A DNA stretch of 34,093 nucleotides from assembly GCA_027292925.1 (NCBI GenBank), contig JAPUGI010000202.1, positions 1-34,093 on the forward strand, given 5' to 3'. Positions 1 to 8,439 of this stretch are shown here, piece after piece (positions within the stretch are counted from its first letter, which is position 1; the number at the start of each line of letters is the position of its first letter). The stretch comes from Gammaproteobacteria bacterium (GTDB lineage Bacteria; Pseudomonadota; Gammaproteobacteria; Pseudomonadales; Azotimanducaceae). Under the pieces are notes generated by a model. That model had not been told where the DNA came from and searched no databases. It worked only from the letters and a program-made list of their open reading frames with translations. The position numbers and the translations under genes were made by a program.

Positions 1-291
1 TCGCAGCTTTCTTCACTTTAGTCGCCCGCACAAAACGATACACTGGAATTTTATGTGTTAACGTCTTAACGATCAATCCCAAATACAAATAATTTGTGAG
101 AGATTACTTACGCAAATTCATGATTTTATTAATTAAAACAGAGGATATTTAGCTGAAAAGGGCGGCCATCTCGAGTTTGCGACCGTTCGTCGGAGGTTGC
201 TTTTATGATAATTGAGGAGTTAGATCAGTTAAGATTTTCGCACGTTTCTTTAGTTCGTGTATGTTCTCTAGCAAAATTTTGTGAAAATAAT

Positions 292-981
292 TCATGTATT
301 TTTGCAAAAACGTGAAAATTGATCAGAATTGGGTAAATATGGACACACCATGGGTAGGAAGTTTTGCTTCTCCAATATCGCTGCCATTGTATTTCTGCGT
401 CCGGGTGCCCGGCTGAGCATGCCGCGAATTGCGGTATCGCGAACCAACTCTCGCATTTGACCAGACAACTGCGCCCAATTTCGAAGGCCGGTTCTAACAA
501 CAAGAATCTGCACCAGGGGCTCCCAGGGTCCTAGCCTCACCGATTGCACTAGTGCCTCTTCGAATTCCGGGTCCAATTCCCCTAACTGCGATTTAACCTC
601 GGCAATGATCGCCCATGAAACGGACCCAACTGGCCTCAGCTTACTAGCCTGGGTGTAGTGGTGGAGTGCCGACTGTAGATTCTCCTTTCGATTTTGTAAT
701 TTATCTAGAGCTCTGAATTCATAAAATCGACCAAGGTTCATGTATGTTGACGGATTACCAGAATTGAACTTGTGACTAATGGAGAGGTAAGACTCAACTC
801 TATTCCTGTTATCTTCTATTTTTTCGATTGCCTTTGGCCACTGATCTATTTCTGCTTCAGCCATTGCATCATATATTCCTGAAATGCCAATTCGGAATGC
901 GTTCCATGTTGAAACCAATAAGAAACCAGTTACAAAAACTATAGCCCCATATCTGATTAACAATTCAACTGGTGTTGCCAT
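292..981 (-). CDS. VpsP-like polysaccharide biosynthesis protein
   Basis: This 229-residue protein has one N-terminal membrane segment (about residues 11-32) followed by a helical region. That region includes a TPR-like stretch at about residues 78-115 (tyrosine/alanine-spaced helices around NLGRFYEF and ALHHYTQAS). The layout matches the VpsP-type accessory proteins of exopolysaccharide clusters, which are membrane-anchored and of unknown biochemical role. Its ATG directly follows the TAG stop of the Wzz-like gene with no spacer, so the two are almost certainly co-transcribed and translationally coupled. This pairing with a chain-length regulator supports a role in polymer assembly or export. 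The name VpsP is recalled from overall organisation, not from a catalytic motif, so the functional label is moderate; a generic TPR membrane protein is the alternative. Confidence 0.7.
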   Translation of the reverse strand: MATPVELLIRYGAIVFVTGFLLVSTWNAFRIGISGIYDAMAEAEIDQWPKAIEKIEDNRNRVESYLSISHKFNSGNPSTYMNLGRFYEFRALDKLQNRKENLQSALHHYTQASKLRPVGSVSWAIIAEVKSQLGELDPEFEEALVQSVRLGPWEPLVQILVVRTGLRNWAQLSGQMRELVRDTAIRGMLSRAPGRRNTMAAILEKQNFLPMVCPYLPNSDQFSRFCKNT

Positions 982-2223
982 CTAGGTCTCCGAAACCGAA
1001 ACATGCTCCTTCCAGTAAATCAATATAACCATCAGCAAGCCAGTTGTTAAAAAAAAGGAAAATAGAATCAGCGTCACTCTCGGCGTGGTTGGATCGTTGG
1101 GAACTGCCGCCGCAGAAAATCTAAATTCATTTTTTCTTGAGCCATCATTAGAATATCCAACTTCGAAGTTCCTTCGCGCGGTATCAACGTCCAAACGAAG
1201 GACTTTTGTTCGCGTGTCCAGCACATGGAGTGATTTCTGTCTATCTTTTTGATCAGATATCCTGAGGACCAGCGACTGCTCAACACGGATCATTGCCTGC
1301 AACTGATCTTCGAGTCGAGCCAACACGTTGGTAGTTTGCTGACTGAGTAGATAATCGGTTTCGGTTATCTCGGCGTTTAGTGCAATCATCTTAAGATGTT
1401 GACTGCCATATCGCGTCGCCATCTCCTTCCAGCGAATCGCTAGTTCCTCTTTTTTCTGCCGCGTTTTACTTAAGTCTGGATCCTGGATCATCACAGCGTC
1501 TTGAGCCATAAGTTCTGGATTTTCGATTCGCAATTGCTTGAGCCGTGTCAAAATTACTTTTTGTTCAGCTATTTCTATCCGCTGTGAGGTTAGCTCATTC
1601 TCCAGCCCCTCGAGTTCTGATTCCAAAGATAGCAGATGGTGTGCAGAAGACTCAGCGCCGGGTTTTTCTGATATATAATCGAGCAATTCTTGCTCAGCAA
1701 GTTCTAGCTCGCGTGATAATGCTAAAGTCCTTTCAATATTTTCCGGATAATCGAGACCTAAATAGGTACGCGCAACAAGATTAGCTACATTGGCTGAAAG
1801 TTGTTGATCCGGGGAATCAAAGCTGATGTCAATCCACATGGACTTTTCACCCTTTGCAACAGTTAGGTTCTCCTGAATTTGAGAAACAATATATTCACTG
1901 GTATATGCAAAACCTCCGTCATCCAGACGATCCGACCGGCCCGAGTAGAATTTTTCAAGACCCGGGATCCATGAGATAAACCCGAATCCTTGTGTAGCCG
2001 GATCGGGAATTTGCCTGGAAAAATCTATTTCCCCACTATCTACGATTTTCTGGATAAGATCTGCTGACCCGAGGTACAGGATGTCAGCTTGAATCTGTTC
2101 ACCGTTTGCCACAACTGTTGCAGTAGCTCGATAGATAGGAGTCTGGCTAAATACGAATATGGACGCTAAAAACGTTACCACTGTCGATGTAGCGAATATG
2201 TTCCAGGCGTAGCGTTTATACAT
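982..2223 (-). CDS. Wzz/GumC-family polysaccharide chain-length regulator (no kinase domain)
   Basis: The 413-residue protein has membrane segments at both ends (about residues 8-25 and 383-404). Between them is a large, charged, coiled-coil periplasmic region (about 160-350). A proline-containing stretch (VPNDPTTPRV) sits just before the second membrane helix, as in polysaccharide co-polymerases. The N-terminal part (YRATATVVANGEQIQ) matches the Wzz beta-sheet region. There is no C-terminal Walker-type BY-kinase domain, so it resembles the separate PCP subunit, which sets polymer length in the inner membrane. It is the first gene of a two-gene minus-strand unit with the VpsP-like protein and is divergent from the GT4 gene across about 267 nt. 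No convincing promoter was resolved in that gap. Confidence 0.85.
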   Translation of the reverse strand: MYKRYAWNIFATSTVVTFLASIFVFSQTPIYRATATVVANGEQIQADILYLGSADLIQKIVDSGEIDFSRQIPDPATQGFGFISWIPGLEKFYSGRSDRLDDGGFAYTSEYIVSQIQENLTVAKGEKSMWIDISFDSPDQQLSANVANLVARTYLGLDYPENIERTLALSRELELAEQELLDYISEKPGAESSAHHLLSLESELEGLENELTSQRIEIAEQKVILTRLKQLRIENPELMAQDAVMIQDPDLSKTRQKKEELAIRWKEMATRYGSQHLKMIALNAEITETDYLLSQQTTNVLARLEDQLQAMIRVEQSLVLRISDQKDRQKSLHVLDTRTKVLRLDVDTARRNFEVGYSNDGSRKNEFRFSAAAVPNDPTTPRVTLILFSFFLTTGLLMVILIYWKEHVSVSET

Positions 2224-2490
2224 GTTCTCTAGCCACTCAGGCTCATTGCACTGCTTGCTAATTTTGATCTTCGGATTATTGCAAAATTACCACAAGCTCA
2301 GGACAATCGTACTATAGGGCATAAGACGCAGACCAGCCTCGTTGAAATGGTGAACCATCGAGACTGTCTCAAGGCTTTCTCACAAGGAAAAACACCGGGC
2401 CTGCTTCGACAGCAGTCAGTCAAGTATTTCCCAGGTATTCATTGGCTTCATTGTTTCCTAACTATCCGATTTAAAATAAGCTTACAGTCA

Positions 2491-3636
2491 ATGAGCACAA
2501 ACATAAAAATCCTTCAGGTCTGCAACACCGACTTCTACCTTAAAAATTTTCTCACACCGCTTATTCTAGCGCTTCGGGATAGAGGCTACACAGTCGAGTG
2601 TTTAACAGAGGGAACATGCTGGATCGGACATCTGGTAGATCAAGGTATTCGGATTCACAACTTTCACTTTCCACCCAAGGCTTCACCCTGGCAGTTTCTT
2701 CTTGCGATACAGCGAATGAAATCCATTATCAAGGATTCAGGTTTCCATATCGTTAACGGTCACAATCGCAATTCCAGTATCGTATCTCGAGTCGCATCAT
2801 TGATGGCTGGGATCCCGATCAATCTGTATACCGCCAATGGCTTCTACTACCATGATAATCAATCGGCACTAGTCAACAAATTCTCTGAGTTGTTTGAAGG
2901 TGCTATGGCGAAATTTACTACTTACACACTCAGCCAGAGTGAAGAAGATACTATTCGTATGATTTGTAACGGGTGGATTCGGCCGGATAGAATTCGCACG
3001 ATTGGTAATGGGGTTGATGCACAACGGTTTTCACCGAGACCGAAAGCTAGCGTTTCCTTGAGCTCAGAAAAACTTCGTGTGTGCGCAAGCGGCAGGTTGG
3101 TTTCAGGGAAGGGATTCGAGGACATACTAAGAGCAATTTCAATTACTAAAAACCGCGAAAATATTGAGTTGGTTTTTATCGGAGGCAACATTGTTCAGGA
3201 CATTTCACCTTCACTAGAGGAGTTAACAGGTCTTATCTCATCACTTGGACTGAAGGATCAGGTCCGCATCACTGGTATGGTTGATAACGTAGAAGAATAC
3301 CTAAATAACTCTGACCTATTCATACATTCATCTTACGTGGAAGGTATGCCGCGGTCTTTGCTGGAGGCAATGAGCATAGGACTTCCCTGTATCGCTACAA
3401 GAATAAGGGGGGCAAGGGAGATAATTGATGATCGTACGAATGGATTCATTTATGAGTCTCATAACTTCCATGAACTAGCCGATGTGATTGATGAACTTTT
3501 TTTGGACAAAAATCTCAGAGGAAGCGCAGGTAAGAATGCTCGCGATACTGTTCTGGAAAAATTTCAAGAGAAAGACTACGTACAACGACAGGTTCAGGCG
3601 ATGGAAGATTTGTTGAAGGAGAAAGGATTTCTTTGA
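2491..3636 (+). CDS. Glycosyltransferase family 4
   Basis: This 381-residue protein has the GT4 (GT-B fold) arrangement. Its N-terminal domain starts with KILQVCNTDFYLKNFLTPL and contains an acceptor-side loop. Its C-terminal nucleotide-sugar domain carries GNGVDAQRFSP and the EX7E retaining signature in VEGMPRSLLEA (about residues 285-295). It would transfer a hexose-type sugar to a lipid-linked glycan at the cytoplasmic face. An upstream in-frame ATG at 2347 would add 48 residues that do not look like a GT4 N-terminus. The start at 2491 gives the canonical beginning, although no good Shine-Dalgarno precedes it. A TAAAAT box at 2472-2477 could be a -10 element, with weak support. The ligase-like gene follows on the same strand after about 110 nt. 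Confidence 0.9.
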   Translation: MSTNIKILQVCNTDFYLKNFLTPLILALRDRGYTVECLTEGTCWIGHLVDQGIRIHNFHFPPKASPWQFLLAIQRMKSIIKDSGFHIVNGHNRNSSIVSRVASLMAGIPINLYTANGFYYHDNQSALVNKFSELFEGAMAKFTTYTLSQSEEDTIRMICNGWIRPDRIRTIGNGVDAQRFSPRPKASVSLSSEKLRVCASGRLVSGKGFEDILRAISITKNRENIELVFIGGNIVQDISPSLEELTGLISSLGLKDQVRITGMVDNVEEYLNNSDLFIHSSYVEGMPRSLLEAMSIGLPCIATRIRGAREIIDDRTNGFIYESHNFHELADVIDELFLDKNLRGSAGKNARDTVLEKFQEKDYVQRQVQAMEDLLKEKGFL

Positions 3637-3648
3637 GGGTAGGTAAAA

Positions 3649-3702
3649 TTACTTCACCCAATCCCCAACTAGTCATCCAGATTAAATGTCGGCTCGTAAG
3701 CC
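3649..3702 (-). pseudogene. Decayed 3' end of a UDP-sugar 4-epimerase (WbpP/TviC-like)
   Basis: Read on the minus strand, this stretch gives AYEPTFNLDD, then an in-frame TAG, then (after a one-base frame slip) LG-DWVK and a stop. It lines up with the C-terminus GYEPTFSLEEGLRDWLK found in the longer remnant at 5149-5283, and the nucleotide sequences are clearly related as well. This C-terminal pattern is typical of WbpP/TviC-type UDP-N-acetylhexosamine 4-epimerases. Nothing recognisable of the rest of the gene remains on the upstream side. It lies in the short gap between the GT4 gene and the polymerase/ligase gene. Confidence 0.6.
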
Positions 3703-3744
3703 TTAGTCGGTTAGGATAGGCCTCAACCACCTGTGCAATCACCA

Positions 3745-5043
3745 ATGTCGACACAACCAGCTATCTCTAACTTCTCAAATCCTGCAATATTTTCTATTTA
3801 TATCGTCGCGCTTTTTGTGATGCCTTTACCGTTTGGAAGCAATCGTGACTGGGCATGGCCTTTTATCACGGTTGTGTTTTGTTTGCTGGTTTTAATCCTG
3901 ATTGCTATGCCTGAAACAAGAAGGCTATTGATACGTTCGATGTCTTCGCGCATCAGCGTACTTGCGTTTCTTCTGCTGACGTTATGGATGACATACCAGT
4001 TGTTCGGCATACCCTACGTAGCTTCTCCCATTTCCATCGATCATTTTTCCACCTATAAGGATCTCCTGAAAACCGTAACCTATGGTTGCCTATTTGTAGC
4101 GACGATTGGATTCGCTGACAGCAGGACGAAAGTTTCTATTATCCTGTATACGATTGTTCTGGCTGGCATCCTTCAGGCGCTCATTGGTATCTACTCGATT
4201 TTGCTTGGTTATACACTCAATGCTCGGGGTACGTTTCCAAGTTACAACCACTTTGCCGGTTATCTGGAAATGGCACTGTCCCTGGGAGTAGGCCTGATGA
4301 TTGCCATGCAAACAAGTACTAACAACCCTGGTCACGCCAGGTGGATTGGATTCATAGACACAATCACGGGTCCCAAGGGCAGGCTGAGACTCGTGCTGGT
4401 CATTATGGTGACTGGCCTCGTGATGAGCACTTCGCGCATGGGCAATATCGCCTTCCTATCCAGCATCTTGATAACGGCGTTCCTTTCGATATCAATCACA
4501 CGACGTGTCAATAAAACAACTGCCATATTCCTGATCAGCATCCTGATTATTGATGTTGCGATTATCGGCAATTACTTTGGCTTTGAACGGATCAGCAGGC
4601 GTATCCAGCATATTGCAGTCGACGCTACTGCCCGGGCCGAGATCAATCAGTATAGTTGGCGAATTTTCGGCGATCATCCCTGGGTGGGAACAGGTGCAGG
4701 TACTTACGAATACATTTTCCCGCAATACAGACAGCAGGAAGTCGCTGCTCGGGTTACCAACGCTGAAAACGATTACTTCGAGTTTCTAGTCGAGCTAGGC
4801 ATCATCGGCACGTTGCCCCTTATCATGATCGTCTGTCTCGGGATCTCCATGCAGATTCGTTTGCTCAGGAACAGGGAGTCGCAATTTGTAAGAGGTATCG
4901 CCTTTGGTTGTCTAATGGGAACGGTTTCACTGTTAATACACTCCGCCGCTGATTTTAATCTGCAGATTCCGTCAAACGCGGCGTTGTTTGTATTGCTGCT
5001 GGCGTTACCCCAGGCCATGGGAGAACGGCTAAACGAATTTTAA
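3745..5043 (+). CDS. O-antigen polymerase/ligase (Wzy_C / WaaL type)
   Basis: The 432-residue protein is strongly hydrophobic, with about ten to twelve predicted membrane helices. Its large periplasmic loop carries the O-antigen ligase/polymerase signature: YNHFAGYLEM near residue 172, GTGAGTYEYIFPQYR near 310, and NDYFEFLVELGIIG near 335. Enzymes of this family either polymerise undecaprenyl-linked repeat units (Wzy) or transfer finished glycan to lipid A core (WaaL); sequence alone does not separate these. The ATG at 3745 is preferred over the GTG four codons upstream. The gene sits between two remnants of the same epimerase gene on the opposite strand, suggesting that it arrived by a replacement event. 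Confidence 0.88.
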   Translation: MSTQPAISNFSNPAIFSIYIVALFVMPLPFGSNRDWAWPFITVVFCLLVLILIAMPETRRLLIRSMSSRISVLAFLLLTLWMTYQLFGIPYVASPISIDHFSTYKDLLKTVTYGCLFVATIGFADSRTKVSIILYTIVLAGILQALIGIYSILLGYTLNARGTFPSYNHFAGYLEMALSLGVGLMIAMQTSTNNPGHARWIGFIDTITGPKGRLRLVLVIMVTGLVMSTSRMGNIAFLSSILITAFLSISITRRVNKTTAIFLISILIIDVAIIGNYFGFERISRRIQHIAVDATARAEINQYSWRIFGDHPWVGTGAGTYEYIFPQYRQQEVAARVTNAENDYFEFLVELGIIGTLPLIMIVCLGISMQIRLLRNRESQFVRGIAFGCLMGTVSLLIHSAADFNLQIPSNAALFVLLLALPQAMGERLNEF

Positions 5044-5148
5044 CGATTGCTGCAAGAACACCTACGGATCCATCGATTCAGACTGAAACTGCCCGCCCGG
5101 CAGTCATCAGCTCACCTTCATGTAAAGTTTCGCTAACCCCACAACCGC

Positions 5149-5283
5149 TTACTTGAGCCAATCCCGCAACCCCTCTTCAAGACTGAATGTCGGTTCGTAA
5201 CCCAATAATTCGTTTACTTTCTCAATAGACGCCAGAGAGTAGCGAACATCTCCAGCTCTAAATGCCTTGTATATGGGGTCTGG
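5149..5283 (-). pseudogene. C-terminal remnant of UDP-N-acetylglucosamine 4-epimerase (WbpP/TviC-like)
   Basis: The minus strand encodes 44 uninterrupted residues ending in a TAA stop. They include AFRAGDVRYSLASIEKV and GYEPTFSLEEGLRDWLK. The FRAGDVRxSxA and LGYEPT...EGL blocks are characteristic of the extreme C-terminus of WbpP/TviC-type extended SDR epimerases, which are normally about 340 residues long. Upstream the frame meets a stop at 5284-5286 and no further epimerase sequence is visible, so about 87 percent of the gene is missing. The remnant lies on the same strand as, and 57 nt downstream of, the TPP-enzyme gene, so it may once have been the last gene of that operon. The rest of the 5044-5340 gap shows nothing recognisable. 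Confidence 0.75.
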
Positions 5284-5340
5284 TTATTCTGCAAAAGCCA
5301 CCCTTGGCCGGACATCTATTCGGGACTCTATTTTGACCAC

Positions 5341-7179
5341 TCAGCTTCCCGCGCCGTCCGGGTTGAATATATTTTCCTTCAGTTCTTCTCGATCCAGAAA
5401 CGGATACATATCTTCCAGGCTCGGAGATACAATTGTACCGTCAGCTAACTGTCGGGAACTAATTCTTGGTTCCAGTCCCTGTTCGGGGTCGAGTATGACT
5501 TCCAATAGTCCAGGGCCATCGTGCGCTAAAAAGCGCTCCAGGTCCTCATCGAATTCATGTTCTTCAATGCGAGATGCGGGTATTCCATAGGCTTCTGCGA
5601 GTTTGGAAAAATCCGGGAAGCCTATTCCCGAATGCCGACTTTCACCAGATCGCCTGTTAAAAAAATTAGTCTGTGAGCTGCGAATTGAAAGATAACCATC
5701 GTTATTGAGTACAATAATTTTTATCGGTATCTGACCACTTGCGATGGTCTGAAGTTCCTGGGAATTAAGCATTATGCTTCCATCACCGGCCAGGCAAATT
5801 ACTCTCTTTTGCTGCCCCCGATCTGCGACAGCACCGTAGTAGCTACCGATGGCGGCAGGTAAATCGTAGCCCATGGATGCACTGCCCGAGTTAGAAAATA
5901 GGCGCTGACCAGCTTTAATCTCTGCAACCTGGAACGCTACGATGCAAGCTGTAGAGTTTCCAGTGACCACAATATCGTCACTCTCCAGTAACTCAAATAA
6001 CCTGGAGACAAAATGGTAAGCGTTGATGGGGCGTGATGAATCGCGTTGATGTGGCAGTACCGACGGATAACGTAAAGTTCGATTCCGGCACCAGCCTAAC
6101 CAATTTTCATGGTCGCTCGCATGGTGGTTACTTTTTTGCAATTGAATCGACAGTTCCCGGCAGAAAGAAGCCGCATCGGCAAGTAGTGGTTGATCGGGCT
6201 GGTATGTCGGTTTGGAGAATTCAGCAGAATCTATGTCAACCTGAATCACGAATGCTTTTTTTGCAAAGTTTTCCCAGTTGTAGCTGGTTTGCCTGATGTT
6301 AAGACGTGATCCGATGACGATTAACAGATCGGCGTTCTGCACAACGAAATTGCCGGGTCGCGTTCCGATGGTGCCTGGTCGTCCGCAATAAAGCGGGTGG
6401 TCCGATGCAATAATATCGTGAGTCCAGGCTGTCGTAACAGGGATGCCAGCAACATTGATGAGTTGACTAAAATCCGCAATGGCGTTAGCTAGACGAATAC
6501 CACTACCAGCCATGAACACGGGGCTTTTTGCGTTTCTTATTCTCTCTGCGATTTCGCCGCAGACCCTGGACAGGTCTTCTTCTGCCAAAACTTCATTCTC
6601 GGATGGGAATTCACCTGGATCAAAATGCGGTAGTAATTTCGTATCAACTAACGATGATTGGATGTCTATTGGGATATCTAGCCAGACTGGCCCCGGTCTG
6701 CCATGGTTGGTTAAAAACCAGGCTTTTTCCAATTCGTAAGCGACCTGTTCGGGATCCAGCAGCACCGATGAATACTTCGTTATTGGCGCGGCAATTTTTG
6801 TTATTTCTGCCTCCTGATCGCCTAATTGCCTGAGGTGTTCTACAGGATTGGCGGCGAGCAAGGTTTCTCGTTTTACCTGCCCGGACAGCACTAACATTGC
6901 AATGGAGTCGGTCCATGCACCAAAAACTCCGTTTAGTGCATTAATGCCACCAGGTCCAGCGGTGACGATGGCAACCCCGGGCATCCTCGATAATCTTGCT
7001 TCTCCTTCAGCCGACATTGCACATGCCTGTTCATGGTGTTGATAGACCACCTGGATTTTTGCGTGATGCCCGAACGCATCGTTGAGAAACATTGCGCCCC
7101 CACCTGTCAGCGAGAACACATGGGAAATACCCCACTCTGAAAGTCGGTCAGCTATATACTCTGAAACCCTTATGTTCAT
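5341..7179 (-). CDS. TPP-dependent acetolactate-synthase-like enzyme of polysaccharide locus
   Basis: The 612-residue protein has the three-domain layout of ThDP enzymes. The N-terminal Pyr domain contains the cofactor-activating glutamate (HHEQ, Glu50) and TAGPGGINALNG near 73-84. The central domain is Rossmann-like (about 205-345). The C-terminal PP domain has GDGS at 465-468 and NND at 492-494 for Mg-diphosphate binding. It resembles acetolactate synthase large subunits but sits among sugar genes with no small subunit. In Yersinia, YerE, a flavin- and ThDP-dependent relative, adds a two-carbon branch to a CDP-4-keto-3,6-dideoxyhexose, and a similar sugar-modifying role is plausible here. 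The ATG at 7179 is preceded by a CCAGGA Shine-Dalgarno; an in-frame ATG at 7239 would add 20 unlikely residues. It is the last intact gene of a five-gene minus-strand operon. Family assignment is strong; the substrate is inferred. Confidence 0.85.
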   Translation of the reverse strand: MNIRVSEYIADRLSEWGISHVFSLTGGGAMFLNDAFGHHAKIQVVYQHHEQACAMSAEGEARLSRMPGVAIVTAGPGGINALNGVFGAWTDSIAMLVLSGQVKRETLLAANPVEHLRQLGDQEAEITKIAAPITKYSSVLLDPEQVAYELEKAWFLTNHGRPGPVWLDIPIDIQSSLVDTKLLPHFDPGEFPSENEVLAEEDLSRVCGEIAERIRNAKSPVFMAGSGIRLANAIADFSQLINVAGIPVTTAWTHDIIASDHPLYCGRPGTIGTRPGNFVVQNADLLIVIGSRLNIRQTSYNWENFAKKAFVIQVDIDSAEFSKPTYQPDQPLLADAASFCRELSIQLQKSNHHASDHENWLGWCRNRTLRYPSVLPHQRDSSRPINAYHFVSRLFELLESDDIVVTGNSTACIVAFQVAEIKAGQRLFSNSGSASMGYDLPAAIGSYYGAVADRGQQKRVICLAGDGSIMLNSQELQTIASGQIPIKIIVLNNDGYLSIRSSQTNFFNRRSGESRHSGIGFPDFSKLAEAYGIPASRIEEHEFDEDLERFLAHDGPGLLEVILDPEQGLEPRISSRQLADGTIVSPSLEDMYPFLDREELKENIFNPDGAGS

Positions 7180-7239
7180 AGTCGTCCTGGTATTTCTAAT
7201 TCTGGGAGGTCTATAACTCAAAGCAGCGGGTTCATACAA

Positions 7240-8439
7240 TCAGACAATAATAATCTCTAATTGTGGTGCTGAACGCCTAATTTGATCCACAACTGTTGCA
7301 GCATTTAACGCTATGGCGACAACCATTGTCGCTCCTTGCTCCATGGCCATGCGCATGCCTGCTTGATCCGGATAGACCATGACATTGCCTATCGTTTTAC
7401 CCTGTTTCCCAGCATCGTTGTCGATTATTCCTATCAAGTTGGCCTGTGCCAACAGAGAATTTGCCAGCATTCTTCGCCCGTGGCTGCCTGCTCCCCAAAT
7501 GATAACAGGTGTTTGATGGTGCACTAAATCTCGCAAAAATTTGTTGTACGGCATTTTAGTCGAAACTTCACTACTTTGGTGTACATAGGTCCGAATTTTA
7601 TCCGCGGTCCTGATTGAAGGGCTTTGATCGGCAGGTTCTTTTTGCAAACCCAACCACACACCGAGCGCTGGATAAGATGATGTGGCTCCCACATCAAGGT
7701 ATTTCTGGTGCGACTTGATCACGCTCAGGCCGGTATGAAAGCCAAGCATTTTGATCGCGTCCAGGTCACAGTGGTTAATGTGCTCCGGGTCGAAGAAGTA
7801 AAATGGAGGAAAGCCATCTACCGAGTATTGCGAGGCATCAGGTACTTCAATATAAAGTTTTCCCGTAGCGGACAATCTTTTCGTTGCGGCTTTGGTGCAT
7901 TCGCGCATGTCATAGACATGTTCTAATACGTGGGAGAGTATGATCAGGTCACATACTCTTGGGTCCAAGTCCCATTCAGAGTCTTCCAACGTTGCGACGC
8001 AAGCTTCAATCCCCCGTGCCCGGATCGCCTCCACACAGGCTGGAGATGGGTCGATACCATACAGATTGGTATAGCCGCGTCGTTTGAATTCCACCAAAAC
8101 TCCACCCTTTGCCGCACCGATGTCTAGAATCGCTTGATCCTTCGGCACGCCGTCCGTCAGTTCATCCACAAGGCTGGCTATACGCTTTTGATCGAGGATA
8201 GTGTCTCCCGATCCGCTGGCATTTAAGCTCGATTCATACTTCGTTGCCTCTGCATAGTATTTACGGTAGTCAGACGCCCTGGCATGAGATCTTGCGAATA
8301 CGAAGCCGCATGCACTGCACGAAGCGATTGTTGTGTTGCCGGGTAGCGGGGAGCCCTCATCCAGGCAATACTTCTGGTTCCATATGTCGTTCGCTTCTGT
8401 ATGTGAGCAAACTGGACAGCCACGAAGTGAAGCTGTCAT
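7240..8439 (-). CDS. Three-domain class I SAM-dependent C-methyltransferase-like protein
   Basis: The 399-residue protein begins with a four-cysteine zinc-binding motif (CPVC at 8-11, CSAC at 41-44). A class I SAM fold follows (ILDIGAAKGG at 104-113, then LSHVLEHVYD and the post-I acidic region). It ends in a Rossmann-like domain with IWGAGSHGRR at about 314-323 and IGIIDND. This zinc-finger / methyltransferase / C-terminal Rossmann order is that of the nucleotide-sugar C-methyltransferases (TylC3/EryBIII/NovU type), which methylate a 4-keto sugar carbon. The usual metal-free active-site residues cannot be verified by eye, so O- or N-methylation remains possible. Its ATG overlaps the stop of the FkbM gene by 4 nt, and it is followed after 60 nt by the TPP enzyme. 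Confidence 0.82.
   Translation of the reverse strand: MTASLRGCPVCSHTEANDIWNQKYCLDEGSPLPGNTTIASCSACGFVFARSHARASDYRKYYAEATKYESSLNASGSGDTILDQKRIASLVDELTDGVPKDQAILDIGAAKGGVLVEFKRRGYTNLYGIDPSPACVEAIRARGIEACVATLEDSEWDLDPRVCDLIILSHVLEHVYDMRECTKAATKRLSATGKLYIEVPDASQYSVDGFPPFYFFDPEHINHCDLDAIKMLGFHTGLSVIKSHQKYLDVGATSSYPALGVWLGLQKEPADQSPSIRTADKIRTYVHQSSEVSTKMPYNKFLRDLVHHQTPVIIWGAGSHGRRMLANSLLAQANLIGIIDNDAGKQGKTIGNVMVYPDQAGMRMAMEQGATMVVAIALNAATVVDQIRRSAPQLEIIIV

Noticed and set aside
1-88. Minus-strand open stretch running off the left edge that could be the start of another gene
   Set aside because: It would need a TTG start with no ribosome-binding site, and the 29 visible residues match nothing I recognise.
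204-317. Short plus-strand ORF (37 codons) with a GGAGG ribosome-binding site
   Set aside because: It overlaps the end of the VpsP-like gene, has an odd composition and no family resemblance; the good Shine-Dalgarno could be chance.
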